From: Soonwooa sp.
GTDB taxonomy: Bacteria; Bacteroidota; Bacteroidia; Flavobacteriales; Weeksellaceae
Length of the DNA stretch: 16,716 nucleotides
Direction: 5' to 3'
NCBI RefSeq assembly: GCF_030151385.1
Contig: NZ_JASLDS010000052.1
Coordinates: 1-16,716 of the forward strand
This document shows positions 1 to 6,741 of this stretch, one piece after another. Positions within the stretch are counted from its first letter, which is position 1. Each line of letters begins with the position of its first letter. The notes beneath the pieces are model-generated. The model was not told the DNA's origin, ran no database searches, and was given only the letters and a program-made list of their open reading frames with translations. Position numbers and translations under genes: made by a program.

Positions 1-26
1 AAAAAAATTTACTATGAGGTAAATTT
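1..26 (-). terminator. Intrinsic terminator of the tRNA unit
   Basis: On the minus strand, directly after the last tRNA, an 8-bp perfect stem (positions 26-19 with 12-5, AAATTTAC/GTAAATTT) closes a 6-nt loop and runs into a T-tract given by the A run at 7-1. It is placed to end the Lys-Leu-Lys transcript. The window starts here, so the T-tract may extend further. Confidence 0.7.
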
Positions 27-27
27 G

Positions 28-100
28 TGACCCGGCTGGGATTCGAACCCAGGACCCATACATTAAAAGTGTATTGCTCTACCAGCTGAGCTACCGAGTC
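28..100 (-). tRNA. tRNA-Lys (anticodon TTT), distal copy
   Basis: Read on the minus strand this is a full 73-nt cloverleaf. The acceptor stem GACTCGG pairs with CCGGGTC (one G-T pair), the anticodon arm is ATACA-CTTTTAA-TGTAT with TTT at 34-36, the T-loop is TTCGAAT, and the discriminator is A. CCA is not encoded. It is the third gene of the minus-strand unit and is base-for-base identical to the Lys gene at 265-337. The identity extends to one extra base outside the 3' end (27 and 264), giving a 74-bp direct repeat. Confidence 0.97.
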
Positions 101-132
101 TTGAATAATTGCTTATTCTAGTTTTTTGCTTG

Positions 133-215
133 TGCCTGCGACTGGACTCGAACCAGCACATCCTTAGGAAACCACCCCCTCAAGATGGCGTGTCTACCAA
201 TTTCACCACGCAGGC
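133..215 (-). tRNA. tRNA-Leu (anticodon GAG)
   Basis: The minus strand gives an 83-nt class II tRNA. The acceptor is GCCTGCG/CGCAGGC, the anticodon arm is CCATC-TTGAGGG-GGTGG (GAG at 34-36), the long variable arm has a TCC/GGA stem, the T-arm is GCTGG-TTCGAGT-CCAGT, and the discriminator is A. CCA is not encoded. It would read CUU and CUC leucine codons. It lies between two identical tRNA-Lys genes, 32 nt from the distal copy and 49 nt from the proximal copy. Confidence 0.96.
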
Positions 216-264
216 TTAAAATTTTCTATAAAGAATAAATCTTTATTTCAAATTATTAAGCTAG

Positions 265-337
265 TGACCCGGCTGGGATTCGAACCCAGGACCCATACAT
301 TAAAAGTGTATTGCTCTACCAGCTGAGCTACCGAGTC
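265..337 (-). tRNA. tRNA-Lys (anticodon TTT), promoter-proximal copy
   Basis: First tRNA of the minus-strand unit, identical over all 73 nt to the copy at 28-100. It has the same TTT anticodon and no encoded CCA. A good Bacteroidota-type promoter lies upstream at 424-395, which leaves a leader of roughly 50 nt before the mature 5' end at 337. Confidence 0.97.
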
Positions 338-394
338 GGCCACTTTGACAAGTTTGTTATCATATTCGAGTAACATCCCTTGTTTTTAGTGGTG

Positions 395-424
395 CAAAGA
401 TATAGCTTTTTTTTGATTCTCAAA
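395..424 (-). promoter_or_regulatory. Promoter of the tRNA Lys-Leu-Lys unit
   Basis: Minus strand: TTTG at 424-421, an 18-nt spacer, then TATCTTTG at 402-395, an exact match to the Bacteroidota housekeeping pattern TTTG / TAnnTTTG. The expected transcription start is near 388-390. No other gene start lies on this strand between here and the tRNAs. Confidence 0.7.
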
Positions 425-441
425 ATTTTTTTCGAAATTTG
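412..441 (+). promoter_or_regulatory. Candidate aroK promoter
   Basis: TTTG at 412-415, an 18-nt spacer, then GAAATTTG at 434-441, one mismatch from TAnnTTTG. It would start transcription about 10 nt before the aroK ATG. It overlaps the divergent tRNA promoter at 395-424. This is a pattern match only. Confidence 0.4.
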
Positions 442-455
442 TTGAAAATAAAAAC

Positions 456-974
456 ATGATAATTTCCCTAATCGGCTATATGGGAAGCGGAAAATCACAC
501 ATTTCCAAACTCTTAAGCCAAAAAATAAATTTCAAATTAATTGACCTTGACCAGCAAATAATTTTGAAACATCAGAAAAAAATCTCCGAAATCTTCGCTG
601 AGCGAGGAGAAATCTTCTTTCGCAAGGAAGAAAAATCAATTCTTGAAGAAATTTTGAAACTTGAAGATAATATCGTTTTGAGTCTCGGTGGTGGCACTCC
701 TGTATATTACAACAATATGGAAATCATCAACCAAAAGTCAAAAAGCATCTTTCTACAAGCCTCAGTTGGTACTTTAACGGAAAGACTGTTACGACAAAAA
801 GCAAAACGTCCACTAATTGCTAGACTGTCAGATGAAGAACTTCCTGAGTTTATTGCAAAACATCTATTCGAAAGAAATGCATTTTATTCTCAAGCGAATT
901 ACACAATCAATACCAATAACAAATCACCAGAGGAAATAGTTGATGAGATTATTGCGACATTAGATATAAAATAA
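456..974 (+). CDS. aroK: Shikimate kinase AroK
   Basis: Cytoplasmic enzyme that phosphorylates the 3-hydroxyl of shikimate with ATP, the fifth step of chorismate and aromatic amino acid synthesis. The 172 residues match the family's usual length. The Walker A P-loop GYMGSGKS is at 7-14, followed by the substrate-binding region with Asp30/Asp32, Arg56 in FFRKEE, and the GGG loop at 78-80. The lid region contains RPLI (118-121), and a conserved ERNAFY with Arg140 lies near the end. All key residues are present. The ATG at 456 is the only start that gives the normal MIISLIGYMGSGKS beginning. The gene stands alone, divergent from the tRNA unit and convergent with the S4 gene, with which it shares a terminator. 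Confidence 0.96.
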   Translation: MIISLIGYMGSGKSHISKLLSQKINFKLIDLDQQIILKHQKKISEIFAERGEIFFRKEEKSILEEILKLEDNIVLSLGGGTPVYYNNMEIINQKSKSIFLQASVGTLTERLLRQKAKRPLIARLSDEELPEFIAKHLFERNAFYSQANYTINTNNKSPEEIVDEIIATLDIK

Positions 975-979
975 AAATG

Positions 980-1014
980 AAGAAGACGAGAATTAATTAT
1001 CCTCGTCTTCTTTT
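980..1014. terminator. Shared bidirectional terminator of aroK and the S4 gene
   Basis: An 11-bp perfect stem (980-990 with 1002-1012, AAGAAGACGAG and its complement) closes an 11-nt loop. A T-tract continues on the plus strand to 1014, and A residues lie on the other side. One arm and the loop contain the stop codon and last codons (EDEDN) of the minus-strand gene, so this coding end also serves as a terminator arm for both convergent genes. Confidence 0.7.
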
Positions 1015-1436
1015 GTTTCATTAAAAAATTGACCCCAAGATTCTTCATCCATCAACTCTTCCTCGTCACCTTCTACATCTAAGAAGCCCTCAATCTCTCG
1101 TCGATCCTTTTTCGTTGGTCGACCTTCTCCCCTATTTCTGTAATAGTTTTGAGAACTTTGACGCATTTTTAGAATTTCGTATTGTTCTTTGTCTGTTCTA
1201 TCTACAACGTGCAGCATTACCAACTTAGCTCCAATTCTACTTTTAGGAATTTGAAGAACTTCAATTTTATAATCGATTTGATTTTTTCGAATTTTAATAA
1301 TATCACCAACTTTTACCTCTTTAGAAGACTTTACGGGCGATGCACCGATGCTTACACGGTTCTTTTTGATCTCGTCAGCTGCTATACTTCTAGTCTTATA
1401 AAATCGAACACTCCATAAAAATTTATCAATTCGCAT
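993..1436 (-). CDS. S4-domain RNA-binding protein, Hsp15 (HslR) type
   Basis: Small cytoplasmic RNA-binding protein of 147 residues. The N-terminus (about 1-60, starting MRIDKFLWSVRFYKTRS) is a classic S4 domain, with DK-FLW at the start and a later KVGDIIKI strand as in heat-shock protein 15. The middle holds the Hsp15-typical GRPTKKDRR stretch. The tail is strongly acidic (GDEEELMDEE and KEDEDN), giving a basic front and an acidic end. In E. coli, Hsp15 binds stalled 50S subunits that still carry nascent chains; whether this homologue does the same is inference. ATG at 1436 is the natural start of the S4 fold. The gene is divergent from the lipoprotein gene with 55 bp between starts, and convergent with aroK. 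Confidence 0.88.
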   Translation of the reverse strand: MRIDKFLWSVRFYKTRSIAADEIKKNRVSIGASPVKSSKEVKVGDIIKIRKNQIDYKIEVLQIPKSRIGAKLVMLHVVDRTDKEQYEILKMRQSSQNYYRNRGEGRPTKKDRREIEGFLDVEGDEEELMDEESWGQFFNETKEDEDN

Positions 1437-1452
1437 ATTTTTTATACTTTTG
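1422..1452 (+). promoter_or_regulatory. Promoter of the FKBP-like lipoprotein gene
   Basis: TACTTTTG at 1445-1452 matches TAnnTTTG exactly, and TTTA at 1422-1425 sits 19 nt upstream as a near-match to the -33 element. The upstream half lies inside the first codons of the divergent S4 gene. The expected start near 1458 leaves a leader of about 34 nt. Confidence 0.5.
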
Positions 1453-1491
1453 CTCCGTTAAATAATCGGCAATTTAAGATTAAATTCAAAA

Positions 1492-2226
1492 ATGAAAAAA
1501 ATAATATTCGGTTTTGCTGTATGTGCATTGGCACTACAAAGCTGTAAGAAAGACAATGGAGACGACACACCTGCGTATACAGAACCAACTATTGACATAC
1601 AAAATCAATATGACGACCAAGCAATTGCAAAGTTCTTGGATGGCAATTATTTTGATGCACAAGGAAATGTTAAAGCTTTTAGTACAACCGATACAAGTGA
1701 TAGTACTAATCCCAAATTATCTAGTTATCCAAAAGAAACCCTAGACGACGGAACGATCATCATCAAAAGACCTGATGCACAACCAGATCCAGGTAGACCA
1801 ATTGCAGCGACGGACAGTATTAGAATAATGAGTACAACAATGTCTTACTGGGCAACTAATGAAGACAATGAAGTAAAACTTCGTTATGGAATGCTGTTCT
1901 CAAATGACATATTTGGTACAGGAAATCCACAACTGGATCCACCTTATTATTATGTTACTGAAAAATTTATGGCTGACAATAAGAATATAGATCGTAATTA
2001 TTACCAAATTAAAGGTTTCCACGATGCATTACAACACTTTAAATCAACAGAGCAGGAAGACTCAGCTATTCCCAATCTTCAGGGTTTAATTATTGTTCCA
2101 TCTAGAGCAGCTTTTGCAAGAAATGATTATTATCAAGCACCTAGTTATTCTGCTGTATCGCTTAGAAATAGAACAATGGTTTTCAACTTCCAAGTTTATA
2201 AAGCTATTGCACGACCAAAACCTTAA
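1492..2226 (+). CDS. Lipoprotein with FKBP-like C-terminal domain
   Basis: The 244 residues begin with a lipoprotein signal (MKKIIFGFAVCALALQSC), with the lipobox LQSC at 15-18 and lipidation expected at Cys18. The mature start KKDNGDD is acidic, partly resembling signals that send Bacteroidota lipoproteins to the cell surface. Residues about 25-100 are a low-complexity linker rich in Asp, Thr and Pro. The end fits the last part of an FKBP peptidyl-prolyl isomerase fold: GFHDALQHFKS, then an IIVPSRAAFARNDYY stretch, then a final MVFNFQVYK strand. This corresponds to the usual G-hydrophobic-helix, IPS-x-laYG and beta-strand order. The aromatic active-site residues are not clearly conserved, so enzymatic activity is doubtful. 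The gene is monocistronic and ends at a strong bidirectional terminator. Confidence 0.62.
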   Translation: MKKIIFGFAVCALALQSCKKDNGDDTPAYTEPTIDIQNQYDDQAIAKFLDGNYFDAQGNVKAFSTTDTSDSTNPKLSSYPKETLDDGTIIIKRPDAQPDPGRPIAATDSIRIMSTTMSYWATNEDNEVKLRYGMLFSNDIFGTGNPQLDPPYYYVTEKFMADNKNIDRNYYQIKGFHDALQHFKSTEQEDSAIPNLQGLIIVPSRAAFARNDYYQAPSYSAVSLRNRTMVFNFQVYKAIARPKP

Positions 2227-2244
2227 TTTTTGGATTTAAAAAAA

Positions 2245-2280
2245 TAAAAAAGAGAATCAAATATTTGATTCTCTTTTTTA
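2245..2280. terminator. Bidirectional terminator between the lipoprotein gene and mtaB
   Basis: A perfect 36-bp palindrome centred between 2262 and 2263. The core GAGAATCAAAT pairs with ATTTGATTCTC and is flanked by A6 on the left and T6 on the right. It therefore has a terminator shape on both strands and serves two convergent genes. Confidence 0.85.
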
Positions 2281-2298
2281 TTTCTATAAAGTTTAAAC

Positions 2299-3654
2299 TT
2301 AAACCTTTGCTAAAAAATCTTCGAAAGCAGCTTCTACAGTCACAACACCTTCGTCATCGATTTTCGTAAGTTTTAGCATCTCTATTTGGTTAACAGAATT
2401 AACGTCGAATGTTTTTTTAACACGGACATAATTTTCTGTAAAACCATACATAAAGCCATTTTTGTTTTCGTGCTCCCAAAGAACGGGCAAGGTCTTACCC
2501 AATTGTGTTTGGTAAAATGCCATTTTCTTTTTCTCGGATAAAATACGAAGCATTTTGTTACGCTTTTTACGCTCAGGGATTGGCACAATACCTTCCATAT
2601 CTGCAGCTTCCGTATTTTCTCTTTCGGAATAGGTAAAAACATGGAGATAACTAATTGGCAACTCATTCAAGAAATTATAAGTTTCCATAAACTTTTCCTC
2701 AGTCTCGCCTGGAAAGCCAACAATAACATCCACACCAATACAAGCATCAGGCATTACTTCACGAATTTTTGAAACTCTATTTTGATAAAGATTCGTTAAA
2801 TAACGGCGTTTCATTTTCTTTAAAATCTCATCGCTTCCTGACTGCAACGGAATATGAAAATGTGGCACAAAACTTCTACTTTTTGACACCAAATCGATGC
2901 TTTCGTCTTTTAGCAAATTTGGTTCAATAGACGAAATTCTGATTCTTTCGATGCCATCAACTTTATCTAATTCCGAAATTAAATCCAAAAAAGTATGCTC
3001 GTGTTTTTTGTTTCCGAACTCACCTTTTCCGTAGTCACCGATATTAACTCCAGTCAGTACAATTTCTTTAATATCTTTAGCTGCGATTTCTTTGGCATTA
3101 TTTACAACGTTTTCGATTGTATCACTTCTAGAAATCCCTCTAGCTAACGGAATTGTACAATAGGTACATTTGTAATCGCAACCATCTTGCACTTTTAGAA
3201 AAGCACGCGTTCTGTCTCCAATCGAATATGATCCAATGAAGAAATCTGCTTCATCAATTTCACAAGAATGAACCTCAGCCGAGCTTTCACACTTCTCTAA
3301 ATCGTTGAGATAACTTAAAATATTAAATTTTTCTTTCGCACCAAGTACTAAATCGACACCTTCAATATTTGAAATCTCCTCTGGCTTCAACTGCGCATAA
3401 CATCCAATAATAGCGACCAAACCTTCTGGATTAGCCTTCATCGCACGCTTTACGTGAAGCTTACATTCTCTATCTGCATTTTCGGTAACCGAACATGTAT
3501 TAATAATATAGACTTTTGCTGCTTGATCAAATTCCACTTTATCATAACCCGCATCAGTCAATTGACGGGCGATAGTAGAAGTTTCAGCAAAGTTAAGTTT
3601 ACATCCTAAAGTATGGAAAGCCACCGTTTTAGGCTGTTGATTTTGTTCTGTCAT
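2299..3654 (-). CDS. mtaB: tRNA t6A37 methylthiotransferase MtaB
   Basis: Radical-SAM enzyme that adds a methylthio group to t6A at position 37 of ANN-decoding tRNAs, giving ms2t6A. The 451 residues show the three-part methylthiotransferase layout. The N-terminal domain has three cluster-binding cysteines (Cys18 in TLGCKLN, Cys54 in NTCSV, Cys85 in IIGCYAQ). The radical-SAM domain has Cys159/163/166 (GCDYKCTYC, CX3CX2C). A TRAM-like end (about 385-450) contains GFTENYVRV. All six cysteines are present. TLGCKLNFAET is closer to MtaB than to MiaB or RimO. Start ATG 3654 follows a consensus promoter by only 7 nt, so the mRNA may be almost leaderless. Confidence 0.9.
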   Translation of the reverse strand: MTEQNQQPKTVAFHTLGCKLNFAETSTIARQLTDAGYDKVEFDQAAKVYIINTCSVTENADRECKLHVKRAMKANPEGLVAIIGCYAQLKPEEISNIEGVDLVLGAKEKFNILSYLNDLEKCESSAEVHSCEIDEADFFIGSYSIGDRTRAFLKVQDGCDYKCTYCTIPLARGISRSDTIENVVNNAKEIAAKDIKEIVLTGVNIGDYGKGEFGNKKHEHTFLDLISELDKVDGIERIRISSIEPNLLKDESIDLVSKSRSFVPHFHIPLQSGSDEILKKMKRRYLTNLYQNRVSKIREVMPDACIGVDVIVGFPGETEEKFMETYNFLNELPISYLHVFTYSERENTEAADMEGIVPIPERKKRNKMLRILSEKKKMAFYQTQLGKTLPVLWEHENKNGFMYGFTENYVRVKKTFDVNSVNQIEMLKLTKIDDEGVVTVEAAFEDFLAKV

Positions 3655-3661
3655 AAGTCTG

Positions 3662-3693
3662 CAAAATTACTAATAATTTGTAATTGCATCAAA
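3662..3693 (-). promoter_or_regulatory. mtaB promoter, start-codon proximal
   Basis: Minus strand: TTTG at 3693-3690, a 20-nt spacer, and TAATTTTG at 3669-3662, an exact match to both Bacteroidota elements. Only 7 nt separate the -7 box from the mtaB ATG at 3654, so the transcription start should fall at or within a few nucleotides of the start codon. Confidence 0.7.
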
Positions 3694-3707
3694 ATGAGAT
3701 TCGACAC

Positions 3708-3732
3708 AAAAAAAGTCAACCGAAGCTGACTT
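3708..3732 (-). terminator. Terminator of the DUF6496 unit, UUCG-type loop
   Basis: Read on the minus strand, AAGTCAGC (3732-3725) pairs with GTTGACTT (3720-3713) with one G-T pair, closing a TTCG tetraloop (3724-3721). A T-tract given by A at 3714-3708 follows. It lies just after the stop of the basic DUF6496-type gene and before the mtaB promoter, separating the two units. Confidence 0.75.
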
Positions 3733-3737
3733 GTGGA

Positions 3738-3932
3738 TTATTTTTTCTTAGTTGTTGGCTCCTTCGGAACCTTCAACCCTTTTCCTCGAGCTTCGGAAAT
3801 CCCTATTGCAATAGCTTGTTTTCTGTCAGTTACTTTTTTGCCAGAGCTGGATTTCAGCGTGCCATCTTTGTATTCGTGCATGACTTCCGCAATTCTCTCT
3901 TCAGCCTTTTTAGAATATTTTCGCGTACTCAT
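3738..3932 (-). CDS. Small basic DUF6496-type protein
   Basis: A 64-residue lysine-rich protein, MSTRKYSKKAEERI at the start and a TTKKK end. The pattern VMHEYKDGTLKS followed by SGKKVTDRKQAIAIGISEAR is that of the DUF6496 family, small basic proteins of unknown role found widely in bacteria. No signal peptide or membrane segment is visible. The charge suggests nucleic-acid binding, but that is only inference. It is the second gene of a two-gene unit: its ATG at 3932 lies 4 nt after the stop of the upstream gene at 3937, and a UUCG-loop terminator follows. The length agrees with other members of the family as I know it. Confidence 0.82.
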   Translation of the reverse strand: MSTRKYSKKAEERIAEVMHEYKDGTLKSSSGKKVTDRKQAIAIGISEARGKGLKVPKEPTTKKK

Positions 3933-3936
3933 TTCT

Positions 3937-4413
3937 CTAAGATTTAGGAGTTAAAACACCTAGTTCATATACTTTTGTATGCATTAAAAAACGCAGTCGT
4001 TCTCTAGATGTCACATTTTGTATTTCGCCTTTTTTATCAATAACAAAAACACCATCCTCAGAAATCAAAGCATCGGAATCCGAAAGAATCTCTTCTTCAA
4101 TACTTTTGCCTTTAATCTCTTCTTCTCTTTTCAAATATTTTGCTACCAAATCTTTAAACAAAGGATTCCCCGAATGAATAACTTCATAATTTGGATTCGG
4201 GTCTGCAGCAAAATAATCTTTTTTAGCAATCAATCCCGCAGAATTATCAAAAACAGGATTGTCATTTCCATCCAAAAATCCGACTTCTGTAAGGCTTCCG
4301 TTATTTTCTTTTGCAAACTGTTCGGCTTCTGCAAAGGAATTAAACTTTGTGTAAAGCACCTCGTTATCGAATTCATACTTTGTCAAACGACTTCTAATAT
4401 CAGTATTTTCCAT
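3937..4413 (-). CDS. Conserved-looking cytoplasmic protein of unknown function
   Basis: A 158-residue soluble protein without a signal peptide, membrane segment or motif I recognise. The first half alternates short strands and a helix (VLYTKFNSFAEAEQFAKEN, then a strand/turn segment with GFLDGNDNPVFDNS). The middle is a charged helix rich in Lys and Glu (about 90-110). The end has VFVIDKKGEIQNVTSRERLRF, a strand-turn-strand plus helix. The codon pattern and tight 4-nt spacing to the DUF6496 gene support a real gene. ATG 4413 is the first available start. It is divergent from DPP4, with 131 bp between the starts. Function cannot be assigned; the coupling to a small basic protein is the only contextual clue. 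Confidence 0.75.
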   Translation of the reverse strand: MENTDIRSRLTKYEFDNEVLYTKFNSFAEAEQFAKENNGSLTEVGFLDGNDNPVFDNSAGLIAKKDYFAADPNPNYEVIHSGNPLFKDLVAKYLKREEEIKGKSIEEEILSDSDALISEDGVFVIDKKGEIQNVTSRERLRFLMHTKVYELGVLTPKS

Positions 4414-4511
4414 AGCAAAAATTTTGTTTTAGTGTAATCAAAATGATACAATAATGTTGCCAAGAAGCGTTTATTATCATTTACAAATCCTTAATATATC
4501 GTCAAAAACTG

Positions 4512-4519
4512 TATCTTTA
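4512..4519 (+). promoter_or_regulatory. Weak candidate -7 element of the DPP4 gene
   Basis: TATCTTTA matches TAnnTTTG at all but the last base and sits 25 nt before the DPP4 ATG. No convincing TTTG lies 17-23 nt upstream, so the call is tentative. Confidence 0.35.
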
Positions 4520-4544
4520 CAGAAGTTAATTCCAATTATTTATA

Positions 4545-6674
4545 ATGAAAAAGATAATTCTATCCAGTTTGGTGATTGCAGCATTCTACAATGTTAAAGC
4601 GCAAGAAATTACATTAGACAAAATATACTCTGGTTATTACAGAGGAAAAGGTATTGCTGGAATTGCTTCGCTGAAAGATGGCGAAAATTATGCAACGATT
4701 GAACAAGGCGGTATTGCAAAGTACTCTTATAAAACATCTTCCAAATCAGGAAATATTGTTGACGGAAATTTCTTGTCTTACACATTTTCTGACGACGAAT
4801 CTCATATTTTACTTTTAAAAGAGAGCGAACCAATCTACAGACATTCGTTCTTTGGGAAATTTGATGTTAAAAATCTTAAAGACGGAAAAGTTGTTAGCCT
4901 AAACAATGGCAAATGGATTCAGGAACCAAAATTTTCTCCTGATGGCTCCAAAGTGGCTTTTATCGCTGATAATAATTTATTTTATCAAGACTTAAATACA
5001 CAAAAAATCACGCAAATAACGACTGATGGTAAGAAAAACGAAATTATCAACGGTCTTGGCGATTGGGTGTATGAGGAAGAATTTGGACATCCAGATTTCT
5101 ACCAATGGAACAAAGCTGGCGATGCGATTGTATTTGTAAGATTTGATGAAACTAAAGTTCCAGAAATTAATATTCCGCTGTATGGCAATAATTTGTATCC
5201 AACTTTAATGACTTACAAATATCCAAAAGCGGGTGAAGAAAATTCTAGCGTTACAGCGCATTTGTATCAATTAGCGACTTCAAAATTATCAACACTTAAT
5301 TTGGGAAGTTTTGAAAACTATTACATTCCGCAGATTTTCCAAACCAATGCCAACAACGAGATTATTGTAGCAACCTCCAACAGACATCAAAATAAAGTTG
5401 ATTTGTTAAAAATCAATACGCAAAATGCTTCCGTGCAAAAATTATTCACGGAAACGGATAATGCTTGGATAGAAACCGACAATCTAACCATGGAATTCTT
5501 GGATGACAATTCTTTCCTTTGGGCATCGGAGCGTGATGGACACCGTCATCTTTATTGGTATGACACCAACGGCAAACTTAAGAAACAAGTTTCCAAAGGC
5601 GATTGGGAAATCACAGATTACTACGGATACAATCCAAAATCTAAAGAAGTATTTTTACAAACAACCCAGAATGGAAGCATCAATAAAGTTGTTTCTAAAT
5701 TAAATATCAACTCTGGAAAAGCGCAGATTATCTCTGAAAATGAGGGAAATAACAAAGCTGATTTCAGCAAGAATTTTAATTACTTCATCAATACGACTTC
5801 GACTGCAAAAATGCCTTTCAAATATGTTTTGAAAGATGGTGATGGCAAAACGATTAAAGAATTACAAAATAACGACGATCAACTTGCTAAACTTAAAAAA
5901 GACAATTTCTTAACCAAAGAATTTTTAACCATTCCGAATGCAGTTGGTGACCAAATGAATGCTTGGATGATAAAACCTAAAGATTTTAATCCAGCAAAAA
6001 AATATCCAGTTTTCATGTTCCAATATTCTGGTCCGGGTTCGCAGCAAGTGTCTAACTCATGGGATAATGGCAATGGAATTTGGTTCGATATGTTAGCTCA
6101 AAAAGGCTATTTGGTTGTTTGTGTTGATGGTCGTGGTACTGGTTACAAAGGAACAGCTTACAAAAAATCAACTTACAAGCAACTCGGCAAATACGAAATT
6201 GAAGACCAAATTACAGCTGCTAAATGGCTAGGAAATCAATCCTATGTTGATAAATCAAGAATCGGAATCTTCGGATGGAGCTTTGGTGGCTATATGTCAA
6301 GCTTAGCGATGACAAAAGGTGCTGATGTTTTCAAAATGGGAATTGCTGTTGCGCCAGTTACCAACTGGAGATATTACGACTCCATCTACACCGAAAGATT
6401 TTTACAAACACCGCAAGAAAACAAAGATGGTTATGATCTTAACTCGCCAACAACTTATGCTAAATTGCTGAAAGGAAAATTTTTGATGATCCACGGAACG
6501 GCGGATGACAATGTACATTTCCAAAATGCAATGGAATTCTCAGAAGCTTTGATTCAGAATAAAAAACAATTCGACTTTATGGCTTATCCTGACAAGAACC
6601 ATGGCATCTACGGTGGTCAAACAAGACCTCAACTTTATGAAAAAATGACCAATTATATTTTGGAAAATTTATAA
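4545..6674 (+). CDS. Dipeptidyl peptidase IV (S9B serine peptidase)
   Basis: Periplasmic or outer-surface serine peptidase that removes N-terminal dipeptides, preferably X-Pro or X-Ala, from oligopeptides. The 709 residues start with a signal peptide (MKKIILSSLVIAAFYNVKA, cut before QEIT). A beta-propeller fills about 40-430 and contains DWVYEEEFG (173-181), the double-Glu motif that binds the substrate N-terminus. The C-terminal alpha/beta hydrolase domain has VDGRGTGYKG, then the nucleophile Ser579 in GWSFGGY, Asp654 in HGTADDNVHF and His686 in DKNHGIYGG, so the triad is complete. Length fits bacterial DPP4. It stands upstream of three POT transporters, consistent with feeding them dipeptides. 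It is transcribed alone, ending in a strong hairpin at 6680-6717. Confidence 0.95.
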   Translation: MKKIILSSLVIAAFYNVKAQEITLDKIYSGYYRGKGIAGIASLKDGENYATIEQGGIAKYSYKTSSKSGNIVDGNFLSYTFSDDESHILLLKESEPIYRHSFFGKFDVKNLKDGKVVSLNNGKWIQEPKFSPDGSKVAFIADNNLFYQDLNTQKITQITTDGKKNEIINGLGDWVYEEEFGHPDFYQWNKAGDAIVFVRFDETKVPEINIPLYGNNLYPTLMTYKYPKAGEENSSVTAHLYQLATSKLSTLNLGSFENYYIPQIFQTNANNEIIVATSNRHQNKVDLLKINTQNASVQKLFTETDNAWIETDNLTMEFLDDNSFLWASERDGHRHLYWYDTNGKLKKQVSKGDWEITDYYGYNPKSKEVFLQTTQNGSINKVVSKLNINSGKAQIISENEGNNKADFSKNFNYFINTTSTAKMPFKYVLKDGDGKTIKELQNNDDQLAKLKKDNFLTKEFLTIPNAVGDQMNAWMIKPKDFNPAKKYPVFMFQYSGPGSQQVSNSWDNGNGIWFDMLAQKGYLVVCVDGRGTGYKGTAYKKSTYKQLGKYEIEDQITAAKWLGNQSYVDKSRIGIFGWSFGGYMSSLAMTKGADVFKMGIAVAPVTNWRYYDSIYTERFLQTPQENKDGYDLNSPTTYAKLLKGKFLMIHGTADDNVHFQNAMEFSEALIQNKKQFDFMAYPDKNHGIYGGQTRPQLYEKMTNYILENL

Positions 6675-6679
6675 AACAG

Positions 6680-6717
6680 AAATCCGATTTCAACTTTTGA
6701 AGTCGGATTTTTTTTAT
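6680..6717 (+). terminator. Terminator after DPP4
   Basis: A 14-bp stem (6680-6693 with 6697-6710, one G-T pair) has a very short loop at 6694-6696 and is followed by a T-rich tract to 6717. The last stem pairs may open to relieve the 3-nt loop. It shares its DNA with the promoter of the next gene. Confidence 0.85.
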
Positions 6718-6726
6718 TTAGATTTG
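6696..6726 (+). promoter_or_regulatory. Promoter of the small secreted protein gene, inside the DPP4 terminator
   Basis: TTTG at 6696-6699, a 19-nt spacer, and TAGATTTG at 6719-6726, both exact consensus matches. The -33 element lies in the loop and 3' arm of the DPP4 terminator and the -7 element directly after its T-tract. The expected start near 6732 gives a leader of about 10 nt before ATG 6742. Confidence 0.65.
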
Positions 6727-6741
6727 TTGAAAACCCGAATA

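Noticed and set aside
4018..4437. A 139-codon plus-strand frame opposite the unknown minus-strand gene at 3937-4413.
   Set aside because: Its product is a Phe/Ile/Asn-rich string typical of the reverse complement of a Lys/Glu/Asp-rich gene. The minus-strand frame has balanced composition and sits 4 nt from a recognised gene.
4414..4544. A promoter for the unknown minus-strand gene at 4413, based on AATTTTTG just before its ATG.
   Set aside because: The box has a mismatch at its first base, lies only 2 nt from the ATG, and the nearest TTTG is spaced 15 nt away, outside the usual range.
6697..6741. Upstream TTG start extending the small secreted protein by 15 residues.
   Set aside because: The added codons lie in the DPP4 terminator arm and the gene's own promoter, and they would bury the signal peptide that starts at ATG 6742.
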